From positions 682,001 through 746,000 of the forward strand of contig NZ_AKJN02000006.1 of assembly GCF_000282315.2 (NCBI RefSeq): 64,000 nucleotides of DNA, written 5' to 3'. This DNA is from Pseudomonas sp. GM41(2012) (lineage in GTDB: Bacteria > Pseudomonadota > Gammaproteobacteria > Pseudomonadales > Pseudomonadaceae). The number at the start of each line of letters is the position of its first letter. Within the stretch, counting starts at the first letter, position 1. The position numbers and the translations under genes were made by a program. Positions 7,957-17,216 of the stretch are shown in pieces. The notes beneath the pieces were generated by a model. It had not been told where the DNA came from, ran no database searches, and was given only the letters and a program-made list of their open reading frames with translations.

Positions 7957-9645
7957 ATGGGACTGTTTGATTACAAAAATGCTGACGGCAAGGCGTTGTA
8001 CTCCGATGCCATCGCGCTGACGCTGTATGCGTACACGCCAACCGGTCAGCCGCTGCCGGCGACGGGTTGGGCGCCGATTGGCGCTACGCAGCTGGGTTAT
8101 CAAGGCAAGGTCGGCGCTCAAGGCACCTTCTATGGCGAAAAGGACGGCTTCACCAGCGCCGAAGCCGAAGTGCTCGGCAAGTACGACGTGGCGGGCAAGC
8201 TGATCAGTATCGGCATTGCCTTTCGTGGCACCGGCGGCCTGGGTTATAGCGACACCTTCGGCGACATGAAAAACAACCTGCTGGCCGCCGTCGGCCCGGT
8301 GGATTACGCGACGAACTACGCGAAGAATGCCTTCGACAACTTGCTCACGGACGTTGCCGCGTTTGCGATTTCCCATGGTCTGAACGCCAAGGACGTCATG
8401 GTCAGCGGCCATAGCCTGGGCGGGCTGGGCGTCAACAGCCTCGCCGAACTGAGTGGCAACAACTGGGGCGGTTTCTTCAAGGAGGCCAACTACGTTGCCT
8501 TCGCCTCGCCGACCCAGAGCGCTACCGGTAACAACGTGCTGAACATCGGCTATGAGAACGATCCGGTGTTTCGGGTACTTGACGGCACCACGTTCAGCAG
8601 CGGTTCCCTGGGCAAGCACGACGGACATCAGGACTCGGCGACTAACAACATCGTCCACTTCAATGACCAGTACGCTTCCACCGCGCAGAACCTGGTGCCG
8701 TTCAGCATCCTCAACCCGTTGAACTGGTCGGCTCACGGCTCGCTGGGTTATGCCGACGGGTTGAACCGGGTAATCGACTCGCGTTTCTACGACCTCACCG
8801 ACAAGGACTCGACGCTGATCGTGTCCAACCTGGCGCAAGCGTCCCGGGGCAAGACCTGGGTCGAGGACCTCGGTCGCAGCGGCGAACCTCACTCCGGCAG
8901 CACCTTCATCATCGGCACCGACAGCAACGACTTGCTCAAGGGCGGTGCCGGCAATGACTTCATCGAAGGTCGCGACGGCAATGACCGCTTCCGCGATGAC
9001 GGTGGCTACAACCTCCTGCTGGGCGGCAAGGGCAGCAACACCTTCGAACTGCAGAAACCGTTGCAAAACTTCAGCTTCGCCAACGATGGCGACGGCACGC
9101 TGTACGTGCGTGATGCCTATGGCGGCATCAGCATGACCCGCGACATCGGCGCGCTGGTCAGTAAAGAGTCGGGTTCATGGTGGGGGAGCAAGGAGGTGGC
9201 TTACAGCGTCACCGCCAACGGTTTGCTCAACGGCAGTGAGCTGACCCAGTACAACCACTCGCTTAACGGTGATGCCTACGGCAACACGCTGGCGGCCAGT
9301 GTCGACGGCGACTGGCTGTTCGGCAATGCCGGCGACGACCTGCTGCGTAGCGACAAAAGCCACGTGACCTTCGTCGGTGGCGCGGGCAATGACGTGATGC
9401 AGGCCTCGGGTGGCAACAACACGTTCCTGTTCAGCGGCGCCTTCGGTTTCGACGCGATTAATGGCTACCAGGGCAGCGACAAACTGCTGTTCGTGGGCGT
9501 TCAGGGCGCGGGGCAGGGTTATGACTACAAACAACACGCTTCGCAGTCGGGCCATGACACGGTGCTGAAGATTGGCGACTTTGCCGTGACCCTGGTGGGG
9601 GTGGGACTGGATAACCTGTCGGCTTCAGGCATTACATTTGCCTGA
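7957..9645 (+). CDS. RTX lipase, family I.3, short form (PueB/polyurethanase-like)
   Basis: Secreted triacylglycerol lipase/esterase of 562 aa. The alpha/beta-hydrolase half has nucleophile elbow GHSLGG (Ser153), with Asp202 (YENDP) and His260 completing the triad by alignment with the neighbour at 9741. RTX repeats (GGAGNDFIEGRDGND, GGAGNDVM) and a type I export C-terminus (VGLDNLSASGITFA) follow. Compared with the neighbour it lacks about 54 residues near the N-terminus, the segment holding lid 1 in family I.3 lipases. AAAGGAAG precedes ATG 7957. The likely exporter is AprDEF. Confidence 0.92.
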   Translation: MGLFDYKNADGKALYSDAIALTLYAYTPTGQPLPATGWAPIGATQLGYQGKVGAQGTFYGEKDGFTSAEAEVLGKYDVAGKLISIGIAFRGTGGLGYSDTFGDMKNNLLAAVGPVDYATNYAKNAFDNLLTDVAAFAISHGLNAKDVMVSGHSLGGLGVNSLAELSGNNWGGFFKEANYVAFASPTQSATGNNVLNIGYENDPVFRVLDGTTFSSGSLGKHDGHQDSATNNIVHFNDQYASTAQNLVPFSILNPLNWSAHGSLGYADGLNRVIDSRFYDLTDKDSTLIVSNLAQASRGKTWVEDLGRSGEPHSGSTFIIGTDSNDLLKGGAGNDFIEGRDGNDRFRDDGGYNLLLGGKGSNTFELQKPLQNFSFANDGDGTLYVRDAYGGISMTRDIGALVSKESGSWWGSKEVAYSVTANGLLNGSELTQYNHSLNGDAYGNTLAASVDGDWLFGNAGDDLLRSDKSHVTFVGGAGNDVMQASGGNNTFLFSGAFGFDAINGYQGSDKLLFVGVQGAGQGYDYKQHASQSGHDTVLKIGDFAVTLVGVGLDNLSASGITFA

Positions 9646-9669
9646 GGCTGCATGCACTAAATGCTCCGG

Positions 9670-9692
9670 GGCGCCTCGTGAGTGAGGCGTCC
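9670..9692 (+). terminator. Possible weak hairpin between the two lipase genes
   Basis: GCGCCTC and GAGGCGT form a short GC-rich stem in the 95-bp gap. No U-run follows, so it may act as a processing or attenuation site rather than a strong terminator. Confidence 0.35.
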
Positions 9693-9740
9693 TGGTTGTG
9701 AGCTATCTCTAACAATTCCAACAAAAGAGAGGCAATACCA

Positions 9741-11594
9741 ATGGGTGTGTACGACTACAAAAACTTCGGTACAGCCGATTCCAAAGCGTTATTTACCGAC
9801 GCGATGGCAATCACGCTGTATTCCTACCACAACCTGGATAACGGCTTTGCCACTGGCTATCAGCACAACGGCTTCGGCCTTGGCTTGCCGGCGACACTGG
9901 TGACCGCACTGATCGGCGGCACCGACTCCCAAGGCGTCATTCCCGGAATCCCCTGGAACCCCGATTCGGAAAAAGCCGCACTGGACGTGGTGCAGAAAGC
10001 CGGCTGGACGCCGATCACCGCCACGCAACTGGGCTATGACGGCAAGGTTGATGCACGCGGAACGTTCTTCGGCGAAAAGGCCGGGTACACCAGCGCTCAG
10101 GTGGAAATCCTCGGCAAGTACGACGCGCAAGGTCATCTGAGCGAAATCGGTATCGCCTTTCGCGGCACCAGCGGCCCACGAGAAATCCAGATCGGCGACT
10201 CCATCGGCGATGTGATCAATGATCTGCTGGCGGCGTTGGGGCCAAAGGATTATGCGAAAAACTACGTCGGCGAAGCCTTCGGTAATCTGCTCGGCGACGT
10301 GGCGGCCTTTGCCCGGGCCAATGGCCTGTCGGGCAAGGACGTGCTGGTCAGCGGTCACAGCCTCGGCGGGCTGGCGGTCAACAGCCTGGCGGATTTGAGC
10401 AACGACAAGTGGGCCGGGTTCTACCAGGATTCCAACTACATCGCCTACGCCTCGCCGACCCAAAGCAGCACCGACAAAGTGCTGAACGTCGGTTACGAAA
10501 ACGACCCGGTGTACCGCGCCCTCGACGGTTCATCCTTTAACCTGTCATCGGTGGGCGTGCACGATGCCGCCAAGGTCTCGGCGACCGATAACATCGTCAG
10601 CTTCAATGACCACTACGCTTCGACAGCGTGGAATGTGCTGCCGTTTTCCATCCTCAACATCCCGACCTGGATCTCGCACTTGCCCACCGCCTATGGCGAC
10701 GGCATGAACCGGGTGATCGAGTCGAAGTTCTACGACCTCACCAGCAAAGACTCGACGATTATCGTTGCCAATCTGTCGGACCCGGCGCGTGCCAACACGT
10801 GGGTTCAGGATCTCAATCGCAACGCAGAAACCCACAAGGGCAGCACCTTCATCATCGGCAGTGACGGCAACGATCTGATCCAGGGTGGCCGGGGCAACGA
10901 CTATCTGGAAGGCCGCGATGGCAACGATACTTTCCGCGACGGTGGTGGCTACAACATCCTGTTGGGCGGCAAGGGCAACAACGTGCTGGACGTGCAGCAG
11001 TCGGTCAAAAACTTCGACTTCGCCAACGACGGCGCCGGCAACCTGTACATCCGCGACGCCAATGGCGGCATCAGCATGACCCGCGACATCGGCAGCATTG
11101 TGACCCAGGAACCGGGGTTTCTGTGGGGGCTGTTCAAGGATGACGTGATCCGCAGCGTCACTGCCGACGGCCTTAAGGCAGGCACCAACCTGACTCAGTA
11201 CGCGTCAACGGTGAAGGGCGGGGCCGGCGCCGATACGCTCACGGCTCATGCCGGTGGTGATTGGTTGTTCGGGCTGGATGGCAATGATCATTTGCTCGGC
11301 GGCAATGGTAACGATGTGTTTGTCGGCGGGGCGGGCAATGATGTGTTGGAGTCGGGAGGCGGGATCGATACGTTCCTGTTTAGCGGCGCGTTTGGTCAGG
11401 ACCGGGTGGTTGGCTACCAGGCCAGCGACAAACTGGTGTTTCTCGGGGTTCAGGGGGTGACGCCGAACGACGACTATCGGGCGCATGCCACGGCGGTGGG
11501 GCACGACACGGTGCTGACGTTTGGGGGGGATTCAGTGACGTTGGTTGGGGTTGGGCTGGATAGCTTGTCCGGCTCAGGGGTGGTTATCGCCTGA
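9741..11594 (+). CDS. lipA: RTX triacylglycerol lipase, family I.3, full length (LipA/TliA/PueA-like)
   Basis: Secreted calcium-dependent lipase of 617 aa, the same length and residue numbering as the well-studied Pseudomonas MIS38 enzyme. The triad falls at Ser207 (GHSLGG), Asp255 (YENDP) and His313 (WISH). The lid-1 segment is present at about residues 40-80 (GFGLGLPATLVTALIGG region). Several RTX repeats lie at about 370-400 and 495-550 (GGRGNDYLEGRDGND, GGNGNDVFVGGAGND). The C-terminus VGLDSLSGSGVVIA matches lipase T1SS signals. GAGAGG precedes ATG 9741. It was probably formed by duplication with the upstream lipase and shares the AprDEF exporter. TliA, LipA and PueA are names used for this enzyme in different strains. 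Confidence 0.95.
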   Translation: MGVYDYKNFGTADSKALFTDAMAITLYSYHNLDNGFATGYQHNGFGLGLPATLVTALIGGTDSQGVIPGIPWNPDSEKAALDVVQKAGWTPITATQLGYDGKVDARGTFFGEKAGYTSAQVEILGKYDAQGHLSEIGIAFRGTSGPREIQIGDSIGDVINDLLAALGPKDYAKNYVGEAFGNLLGDVAAFARANGLSGKDVLVSGHSLGGLAVNSLADLSNDKWAGFYQDSNYIAYASPTQSSTDKVLNVGYENDPVYRALDGSSFNLSSVGVHDAAKVSATDNIVSFNDHYASTAWNVLPFSILNIPTWISHLPTAYGDGMNRVIESKFYDLTSKDSTIIVANLSDPARANTWVQDLNRNAETHKGSTFIIGSDGNDLIQGGRGNDYLEGRDGNDTFRDGGGYNILLGGKGNNVLDVQQSVKNFDFANDGAGNLYIRDANGGISMTRDIGSIVTQEPGFLWGLFKDDVIRSVTADGLKAGTNLTQYASTVKGGAGADTLTAHAGGDWLFGLDGNDHLLGGNGNDVFVGGAGNDVLESGGGIDTFLFSGAFGQDRVVGYQASDKLVFLGVQGVTPNDDYRAHATAVGHDTVLTFGGDSVTLVGVGLDSLSGSGVVIA

Positions 11595-11621
11595 TGGTGA
11601 TTTGCTGCCTGTAAGGGCCCC

Positions 11622-11684
11622 ATCGCGAGCAGGCTCACTCCCACATTAGAACTCGGTCTAATGTGGGAGTGAGCCGGCTCCGGG
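11622..11684. repeat. REP-type inverted repeat after the lipase genes
   Basis: An imperfect palindrome (CGCGAGCAGGCTCACTCCCA paired with TGGGAGTGAGCCGGCTC) lies between convergent genes and can also serve as a transcription end. It belongs to the same sequence family as the copies near 19.5 and 45.8 kb. Confidence 0.7.
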
Positions 11685-11716
11685 CGGCGTTCCGACGATG
11701 AACGATAACGCGGTAT

Positions 11717-11941
11717 TCAGTCTTCCTGCCGAATCGTGCTCACTTCATCGGCCCTGACCTTCACTTTCGCCCCGGAAATGTCTTCGAACTCGAAGAAGCC
11801 GTCCTTGGTCTTGGTTTTCGGCATGTCCTTGGTCAAATACTGGGTGCCGTTCTGCAGCGTCACAACCGTTGGCGTCGAGCAACCGGCCAGGGCCAGAAAG
11901 GCCGCTACCGCCAGGGGCAAGCCCAGAGTCTTGATATTCAT
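11717..11941 (-). CDS. Small YgdI/YgdR-like lipoprotein
   Basis: A 74-aa product with a lipoprotein signal peptide (MNIKTLGLPLAVAAFLALAGC, lipobox ALAGC) and a mature domain of about 50 residues with TVVTLQNGTQYLTKDMP and FFEFEDISGAKVKVRADEV. This matches the SH3-like YgdI/YgdR (DUF903) family of unknown function. ATG 11941 has GAGAGG five bases upstream; GTG 11947 overlaps that site and is unlikely. It is divergent from the FAN1-type gene, with about 200 bp of promoter space between them. Confidence 0.88.
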   Translation of the reverse strand: MNIKTLGLPLAVAAFLALAGCSTPTVVTLQNGTQYLTKDMPKTKTKDGFFEFEDISGAKVKVRADEVSTIRQED

Positions 11942-12149
11942 AACCACCTCTCATCCTTCAAAAAAAACAGCGCGACTGCCACGAACGAAATCAGACTTCG
12001 CTGTACCTCTATCGCGGTTAGGTGCGATGGAGCGGCAGAAAGTTCATAGACACCGGAAAAATTACCGAATCAGGCCGCCGCTTATCCTTTTCCGTTTGCC
12101 CGGGCAGGGCGTAGCTGGTATCTGTACGCATAACCAGTACTCGCTCGCC

Positions 12150-13817
12150 ATGGCCTTTTTTCCTGTGACTGCAAATCCGCTCGACGATCCGTTCTATTAC
12201 TTGAACAACTTCATGCAAGTGCTTGATTGGCTTGAGCTTCGCTATGCCGATGTGCTGAGTGTCGAAGAGCAACACTTCACCCGCGAGTTCAAGCGGTTGC
12301 CCCGTGAGTCTAAGGCGTTGCTGGTCCGGATGGTGATGCGCAAGGGGATTCATTTCCGGGCGAGCAAGCTGCATTACCTCGAGATCGGCGACATCGGCAT
12401 TGCCGCCGGCCCGCTGCTGGCGCTGGGCTGGATCGATGAGCAATCGCCGCTGTCGATCGAAGCGCTGTTCGAGGTACTGCTCAAGGCGGAAATTCTCCAG
12501 TGTTTTGGCCCCACCATCGATCAACCCAAGGGAAAAAAGACCGATTGGCTGCCCGCACTGAGCGAACGGTTTCCCCAGACTCACAGCTTCGGCCAGTGGT
12601 GCCCGGCGCTGGATGATCGATTGTTCAGCCTGACCATCATGGGCCTGTGTGATCGGCTGCGCTTGATGTTTTTTGGCAATCTTTACCAGGACTGGTCCGA
12701 GTTCGTGCTGGCTGACCTGGGCATCTTTACCTATGAAAAAGTCGAGTTCTGCGCCGACTCCCGAGGCCTGCGCAGCCGTGACGACGTGGACGCCTGCCTC
12801 TTCCTTCATGAATGTCAGCAACATTTCGAGGCCGGTGAAGCCGTGGAAGGCATTGTCGAGCAGATCAAAGGGCTGGCGCTGAGCAATCCCTGGCTGCAAA
12901 GACGTCGCGAAAAACTGTTGTTCCAGATCGGTCAGCACTGCGAGCGTGTGGCGGATTTCTCTACCGCACTGGCGATCTACCGCGAGTGTGCCTATCCCGG
13001 CGCGCGCCTGCGGTTGATTCGCGTGTTGGAGCGCTGCGGTGAATACCAGCTGGCCATGGACCTAGCCACCGCGGTGGAGCAATCGCCGGAAAGTGCCGCC
13101 GAGCAGCAACAATTGCTGCGTGTGCTGCCCAGGCTGCGGCGCAAGCTGGGCGGGCCGGTGATAAAGCGCTCGTCCCCACGAGAGATGCTGCGCCTGGACC
13201 TGCAACTGCCCAGAACCGACCCGGCATTGTCGGTGGAGTCTTACGTTCAGGCGCATTTGGCGGAAGATTCGGCACCGGTGCATTACGTCGAAAACAGCCT
13301 GATCAACTCGCTGTTCGGCCTGCTGTGCTGGCCGGCGATTTTCGCGCCGTTGCCGGGGGCGTTTTTCCACCCGTTCCAGCGTGGGCCGGTGGATCTGCTC
13401 AATGAGGATTTTCACGCACGCCGTGCGGAGCTGTTCCAAAGCTGCCTGGCTGAACTCGATGACGGGCGCTACCGTCAGACGATTCGCGAACGCTATGCCA
13501 GCAAGTGGGGCGTGCAGTCGCCCTTCGTGTTCTGGGGTGTGCTGAACGAAGCATTGCTCGATCAGGCACTCGATTGCCTGCCGGCCGAACACCTCAAGCA
13601 CTGGTTCAATCGACTGCTGTCGGACATCAAGGCCAATCGCGCCGGCATGCCGGACCTGATCCAGTTTTGGCCGCAGGACAAAACCTACCGGATGATCGAA
13701 GTCAAAGGCCCCGGTGATCGCCTGCAAGACAATCAATTGCGCTGGCTCGAGTTCTGTCATGAGCACCAGATGCCGATTGCCGTCTGCTACGTGCAATGGG
13801 CGGAGCAGGGCGCTTGA
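12150..13817 (+). CDS. FAN1-type VRR-NUC domain nuclease
   Basis: Structure-specific DNA nuclease of 555 aa, related to bacterial and eukaryotic FAN1, which acts on flaps and interstrand cross-links. The N-terminal and TPR-like helical regions (YPGARLRLIRVLERCGEYQLAMDLA) precede a C-terminal VRR-NUC domain with GMPDLIQFW and RMIEVKGPGDRL, giving the PD-(D/E)XK active-site Asp, Glu and Lys. ATG 12150 (MAFFPVTANPLDDPFYYLNNF) is chosen because the frame extends upstream across the opposite-strand lipoprotein gene. It overlaps the next gene, a nuclease-helicase, by 4 bp, so the two are probably one DNA-repair operon. Confidence 0.9.
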   Translation: MAFFPVTANPLDDPFYYLNNFMQVLDWLELRYADVLSVEEQHFTREFKRLPRESKALLVRMVMRKGIHFRASKLHYLEIGDIGIAAGPLLALGWIDEQSPLSIEALFEVLLKAEILQCFGPTIDQPKGKKTDWLPALSERFPQTHSFGQWCPALDDRLFSLTIMGLCDRLRLMFFGNLYQDWSEFVLADLGIFTYEKVEFCADSRGLRSRDDVDACLFLHECQQHFEAGEAVEGIVEQIKGLALSNPWLQRRREKLLFQIGQHCERVADFSTALAIYRECAYPGARLRLIRVLERCGEYQLAMDLATAVEQSPESAAEQQQLLRVLPRLRRKLGGPVIKRSSPREMLRLDLQLPRTDPALSVESYVQAHLAEDSAPVHYVENSLINSLFGLLCWPAIFAPLPGAFFHPFQRGPVDLLNEDFHARRAELFQSCLAELDDGRYRQTIRERYASKWGVQSPFVFWGVLNEALLDQALDCLPAEHLKHWFNRLLSDIKANRAGMPDLIQFWPQDKTYRMIEVKGPGDRLQDNQLRWLEFCHEHQMPIAVCYVQWAEQGA

Positions 13818-16093
13818 GTTACAGCATCGCGGTGCGGGCGCTGTGTGAGTTCACCGCCAAGGTCGGTGACCTCGACCTGCGTTTTACGCCTTCGCCGACG
13901 GCGCTGGAAGGGATTGTCGGGCACCGTACGGTGGCGTCCCGGCGCAGCGAGGGCTACCAGAGTGAAGTCGCGCTTGAAGGCCTGTATCAAACGTTGAAGG
14001 TAAAGGGCCGGGCCGACGGCTACGACCCCGCGCAAAATTGCCTGGAAGAAGTCAAAACCTATCGCGGCGACTTGAGCAAGCAACCGGCCAACCACCGTCA
14101 GCTGCACTGGGCGCAGGCGAAGATTTACGGCTGGTTGATGTGCCAGAAACTGCAGCTGACGCAGATCAATCTGGCCCTGGTGTACTTCAACATCGTCAAT
14201 GAAAAGGAAACCTGCCTGGTCGAGTCTTTCAGCGCCGCGCAACTGCAGCTGTTCTTCGAACAACATTGCGCCTTGTTCCTGCACTGGGCCGAGCAGGAAA
14301 TGGCTCATCGCGAAGGGCGTAATCGGGCGGCGCAACAACTGGCGTTTCCCCATGCCGACTTTCGTCCCGGGCAACGCCATCTGGCGGAATCGGTGTTCAA
14401 GGCGGTCAGCACCGGTCGTTGCTTGATGGCGCAGGCGCCCACGGGGATCGGCAAGACCGTCGGCACGCTGTTCCCCATGCTCAAGGCCCTGGCACCGCAG
14501 CAACTGGACAAGGTGTTCTTCCTCACGGCGAAAACCCCGGGGCGCAAACTGGCGCTGGACGCCGCGCAAGTGATCCTCGACAGCGCCGACGCGCCACCCT
14601 TGCGGGTGCTCGAAATGATCGCCCGGGACAAGGCCTGCGAGCATCCGGACAAAGCCTGTCACGGCGAATCCTGCCCGTTGGCCCAGGGTTTCTATGATCG
14701 CTTGCCCGCCGCTCGCCAGGCGGCCAGCAAGTTGTCCCTGCTGAACCAGAACGCTTTGCGCAAGGTTGCCCTGCAACACGACGTCTGCCCCTACTACCTG
14801 AGCCAGGAAATGGCCCGTTGGGCAGACGTGGTAGTCGCCGATTACAACTACTATTTCGATTTCAGCGCGCTGCTGTTCGGGCTGGCCCAGGCCAATAACT
14901 GGAAAGTCGCAGTGCTGGTGGACGAAGCGCACAATCTGGTGGAGCGCGGCCGGCAGATGTACAGCGCCAGCCTCGACCAATCGACCCTCAACGCTGTACG
15001 AAAAACCGCTCCCGAGGCGTTGAAAAAATCCTTGCAGCGGGTCAACCGTGAATGGAATGCCCTGCATAACCTGCAACTCGGCGCCTATCAGGCCTATGAC
15101 AAGGCGCCGGAAAAGCTGCTCCAGGCGTTGTCATCGTGCAGCGCGAGCATCGGCGATTACCTGAACGATCATCCGCAAGGCCTGGACGGGGCGTTACAGA
15201 ACTTCTATTTCGACATGCTGCAATTTTGCCGGGTGGCCGAGCTCTTTGATGAACAGTTCCTGTTCGACATCAGCAAGCGCGACCTCGACCGTCAACGCAA
15301 CCTGTCGCAGCTGTGCCTGCGCAACGTGGTGCCCGCCGGCTTCATCCGCCCGCGCTTGACGGCAGCACGCAGCACCGTGCTGTTTTCCGCGACCCTGAGC
15401 CCTCGCCACTACTATGCCGACCTGCTGGGTACGCCGGCGAACACGGTGTGGATAGACGTTGAATCGCCATTTCACGCCGATCAGCTGCAAGTGCACATCG
15501 TCAGCCAGATCTCCACGCGGTTCGTCCATCGCCAGTCATCCCTTGCGCCGATCGTCGAGCTGATTGCCCGGCAGTTCAGCCAGCGTCCCGGCAACTACCT
15601 GGCGTTTTTCAGCAGTTTTGATTACTTGCAGCAAGTGGCGCAGTTGCTGGCCCAGAGGCATCCCGACATCAATCTGTGGTCGCAGTCCCGGGGCATGGGG
15701 GAAGGGCAGCGACAGGATTTTCTCGATCAGTTCACCGCCGAAAGTCAGGGTGTCGGTTTTGCGGTGTTGGGCGGGGCTTTTGGCGAAGGCATCGACTTGC
15801 CCGGGGCGCGACTGATTGGAGCGTTTATCGCCACCCTCGGACTGGCGCAACTCAACCCGGTCAACGAGCAGTTGAAACAGCGCATGGCAGCCATTTTCGG
15901 CGCCGGTTATGACTACACCTACCTGTTTCCCGGTGTGCAGAAAGTGGTGCAGGCGGCGGGGAGGGTGATCCGCACCCAGCAGGACCAAGGGGTGGTGATG
16001 CTGATCGATGACCGGTTTGGCGACAGCAAGGTCAAACAGTTACTGCCGCGCTGGTGGTCGATTGCTCCGAGGATTTTGCACACTGTTGAGTAG
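13814..16093 (+). CDS. Cas4-like nuclease / XPD-DinG-type Fe-S helicase
   Basis: ATP-dependent DNA helicase of about 759 aa. An N-terminal PD-(D/E)XK nuclease region has GRADGYDP and CLEEVKTYRGD (Glu-Val-Lys about 79-81). A superfamily-2 helicase follows with Walker A QAPTGIGKT (Lys about 214), DEAH at about 370, and four Cys (about 275, 282, 287, 325) placed as in XPD/DinG iron-sulfur domains. TTG 13814 is proposed as start, overlapping the FAN1 stop, with GGAG eight bases upstream; ATG 13796 is the alternative. Coupling to the FAN1 nuclease suggests joint processing of blocked or cross-linked DNA. That role is inference. Confidence 0.88.
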   Translation: MSYSIAVRALCEFTAKVGDLDLRFTPSPTALEGIVGHRTVASRRSEGYQSEVALEGLYQTLKVKGRADGYDPAQNCLEEVKTYRGDLSKQPANHRQLHWAQAKIYGWLMCQKLQLTQINLALVYFNIVNEKETCLVESFSAAQLQLFFEQHCALFLHWAEQEMAHREGRNRAAQQLAFPHADFRPGQRHLAESVFKAVSTGRCLMAQAPTGIGKTVGTLFPMLKALAPQQLDKVFFLTAKTPGRKLALDAAQVILDSADAPPLRVLEMIARDKACEHPDKACHGESCPLAQGFYDRLPAARQAASKLSLLNQNALRKVALQHDVCPYYLSQEMARWADVVVADYNYYFDFSALLFGLAQANNWKVAVLVDEAHNLVERGRQMYSASLDQSTLNAVRKTAPEALKKSLQRVNREWNALHNLQLGAYQAYDKAPEKLLQALSSCSASIGDYLNDHPQGLDGALQNFYFDMLQFCRVAELFDEQFLFDISKRDLDRQRNLSQLCLRNVVPAGFIRPRLTAARSTVLFSATLSPRHYYADLLGTPANTVWIDVESPFHADQLQVHIVSQISTRFVHRQSSLAPIVELIARQFSQRPGNYLAFFSSFDYLQQVAQLLAQRHPDINLWSQSRGMGEGQRQDFLDQFTAESQGVGFAVLGGAFGEGIDLPGARLIGAFIATLGLAQLNPVNEQLKQRMAAIFGAGYDYTYLFPGVQKVVQAAGRVIRTQQDQGVVMLIDDRFGDSKVKQLLPRWWSIAPRILHTVE

Positions 16094-16221
16094 GATTTTT
16101 TACTTTAAAAACATCGACATATCTTGAAAGACACGCCCATTTGAACAATCAGCGAATACTGTCTTTATTCAAAGAGCCAGTCATCACTTTCACGCTGAAT
16201 CTTTGATAAGGAAATCAAGAT

Positions 16222-17130
16222 ATGTCAGTAGCACCGAAATACACGTACACCCCTGAGCAGGTCACCGCTGCATTCGATGAAATAAAAGCAACGCTGTTCA
16301 GCGGCATCACGGCCGAGGCAATCCCAAAAATTCTGGTCGTTGCCGGGCTGCAAGGGTCAGGTAAAACCTATCTGCTGGAAAAGACCCTGCTGCCTTCAAA
16401 TCGCTACAACAACTATGTTCGCCTGTACCTGCCCGACTACCGCAAGAAACACCCTCAATACACAGAGATGATCAAACTTGGCGTCTTGCATGCGTATGAG
16501 CATACCGAGGCATTCGTCCGTGAAATCAGTAAGAAGATCTTTACGCAGGCCTTCACCGGCAAATTCAACATCATCATGGAGTGTGCGTTCGATAGCCTCG
16601 ATTTCGCGGCCTTCCCGCAGTCGGCGACCGCCGCTGGCTATCAGTTCGAAACTCACATCGTGGGTTGCACTCAAGAGTTTGCTCATGTGTCGAGCATTAA
16701 ACGAGCGTTCAAAAGCCTTGAAGCCCTGGAAATGGAACGGTTTCTCACGGTATCGACGCTGGATGCCAGCATGAGTTATGCGCCTGCGATCATCCTGGCC
16801 TTCGAGACGGCTGCAAAAGCGGTCAGCGGCTCGCAAGTCAATGTGTACGAACGCGGGTTCGGCCTGTTGAACGAGCGCACCTTGATTGCCCAGAGTACCT
16901 ACTCAAAAGGTGTCGACGGTTCCGTCACCACCACGACAACCAAGGTAAATTTTGCATACAGCATCTATTCGAACATTATCGACAATTACGTCTTCGCGGC
17001 GAGCGATCGCGACGAAGTCGTCAAAGAGTGTCATCTGGCACTGCTCAAGACGACGACTCATGCTTCGCATGTTCCAAATTTCGTCTACAACGACCTGTAC
17101 GCCTACATCGTAAAGCACGTGAATCGATAA
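16222..17130 (+). CDS. Zeta-toxin-like P-loop kinase domain protein, orphan
   Basis: A 302-aa protein with a P-loop near the N-terminus (VVAGLQGSGKTYLLEK, about residues 37-52), an LPDYRK segment and IIMECAFDS, an arrangement like zeta-toxin/polynucleotide kinase folds. The C-terminal 100 residues (SKGVDGSVTTTTTKVNFAYS) are not recognised. TAAGGAAATCAAG precedes ATG 16222. No epsilon-like antitoxin ORF flanks it. Its base composition is visibly less GC-rich than its neighbours and the upstream 130 bp is AT-rich, suggesting acquisition by transfer. It could be a toxin, an effector or a housekeeping kinase. Confidence 0.6.
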   Translation: MSVAPKYTYTPEQVTAAFDEIKATLFSGITAEAIPKILVVAGLQGSGKTYLLEKTLLPSNRYNNYVRLYLPDYRKKHPQYTEMIKLGVLHAYEHTEAFVREISKKIFTQAFTGKFNIIMECAFDSLDFAAFPQSATAAGYQFETHIVGCTQEFAHVSSIKRAFKSLEALEMERFLTVSTLDASMSYAPAIILAFETAAKAVSGSQVNVYERGFGLLNERTLIAQSTYSKGVDGSVTTTTTKVNFAYSIYSNIIDNYVFAASDRDEVVKECHLALLKTTTHASHVPNFVYNDLYAYIVKHVNR

Positions 17131-17216
17131 CGCGGGGCGACGAGTACCTTTTTTCCGACTTTTCAAATGCGTGGTTTGCCGCATACTCAAAAAAACGCTC
17201 ATGCCACGAGGGATCA

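Noticed and set aside
11736..12149. N-terminal extension of the FAN1-type gene
   Set aside because: It overlaps the opposite-strand lipoprotein gene and gives non-domain sequence; MAFFPVTANPLDDP is the expected start.
12150..17130. FAN1, nuclease-helicase and zeta-like kinase as a single three-gene phage-defence island
   Set aside because: A 128-bp AT-rich gap and a change of composition separate the kinase gene from the overlapping pair, and no other defence or mobility genes are present; kept as two separate observations.
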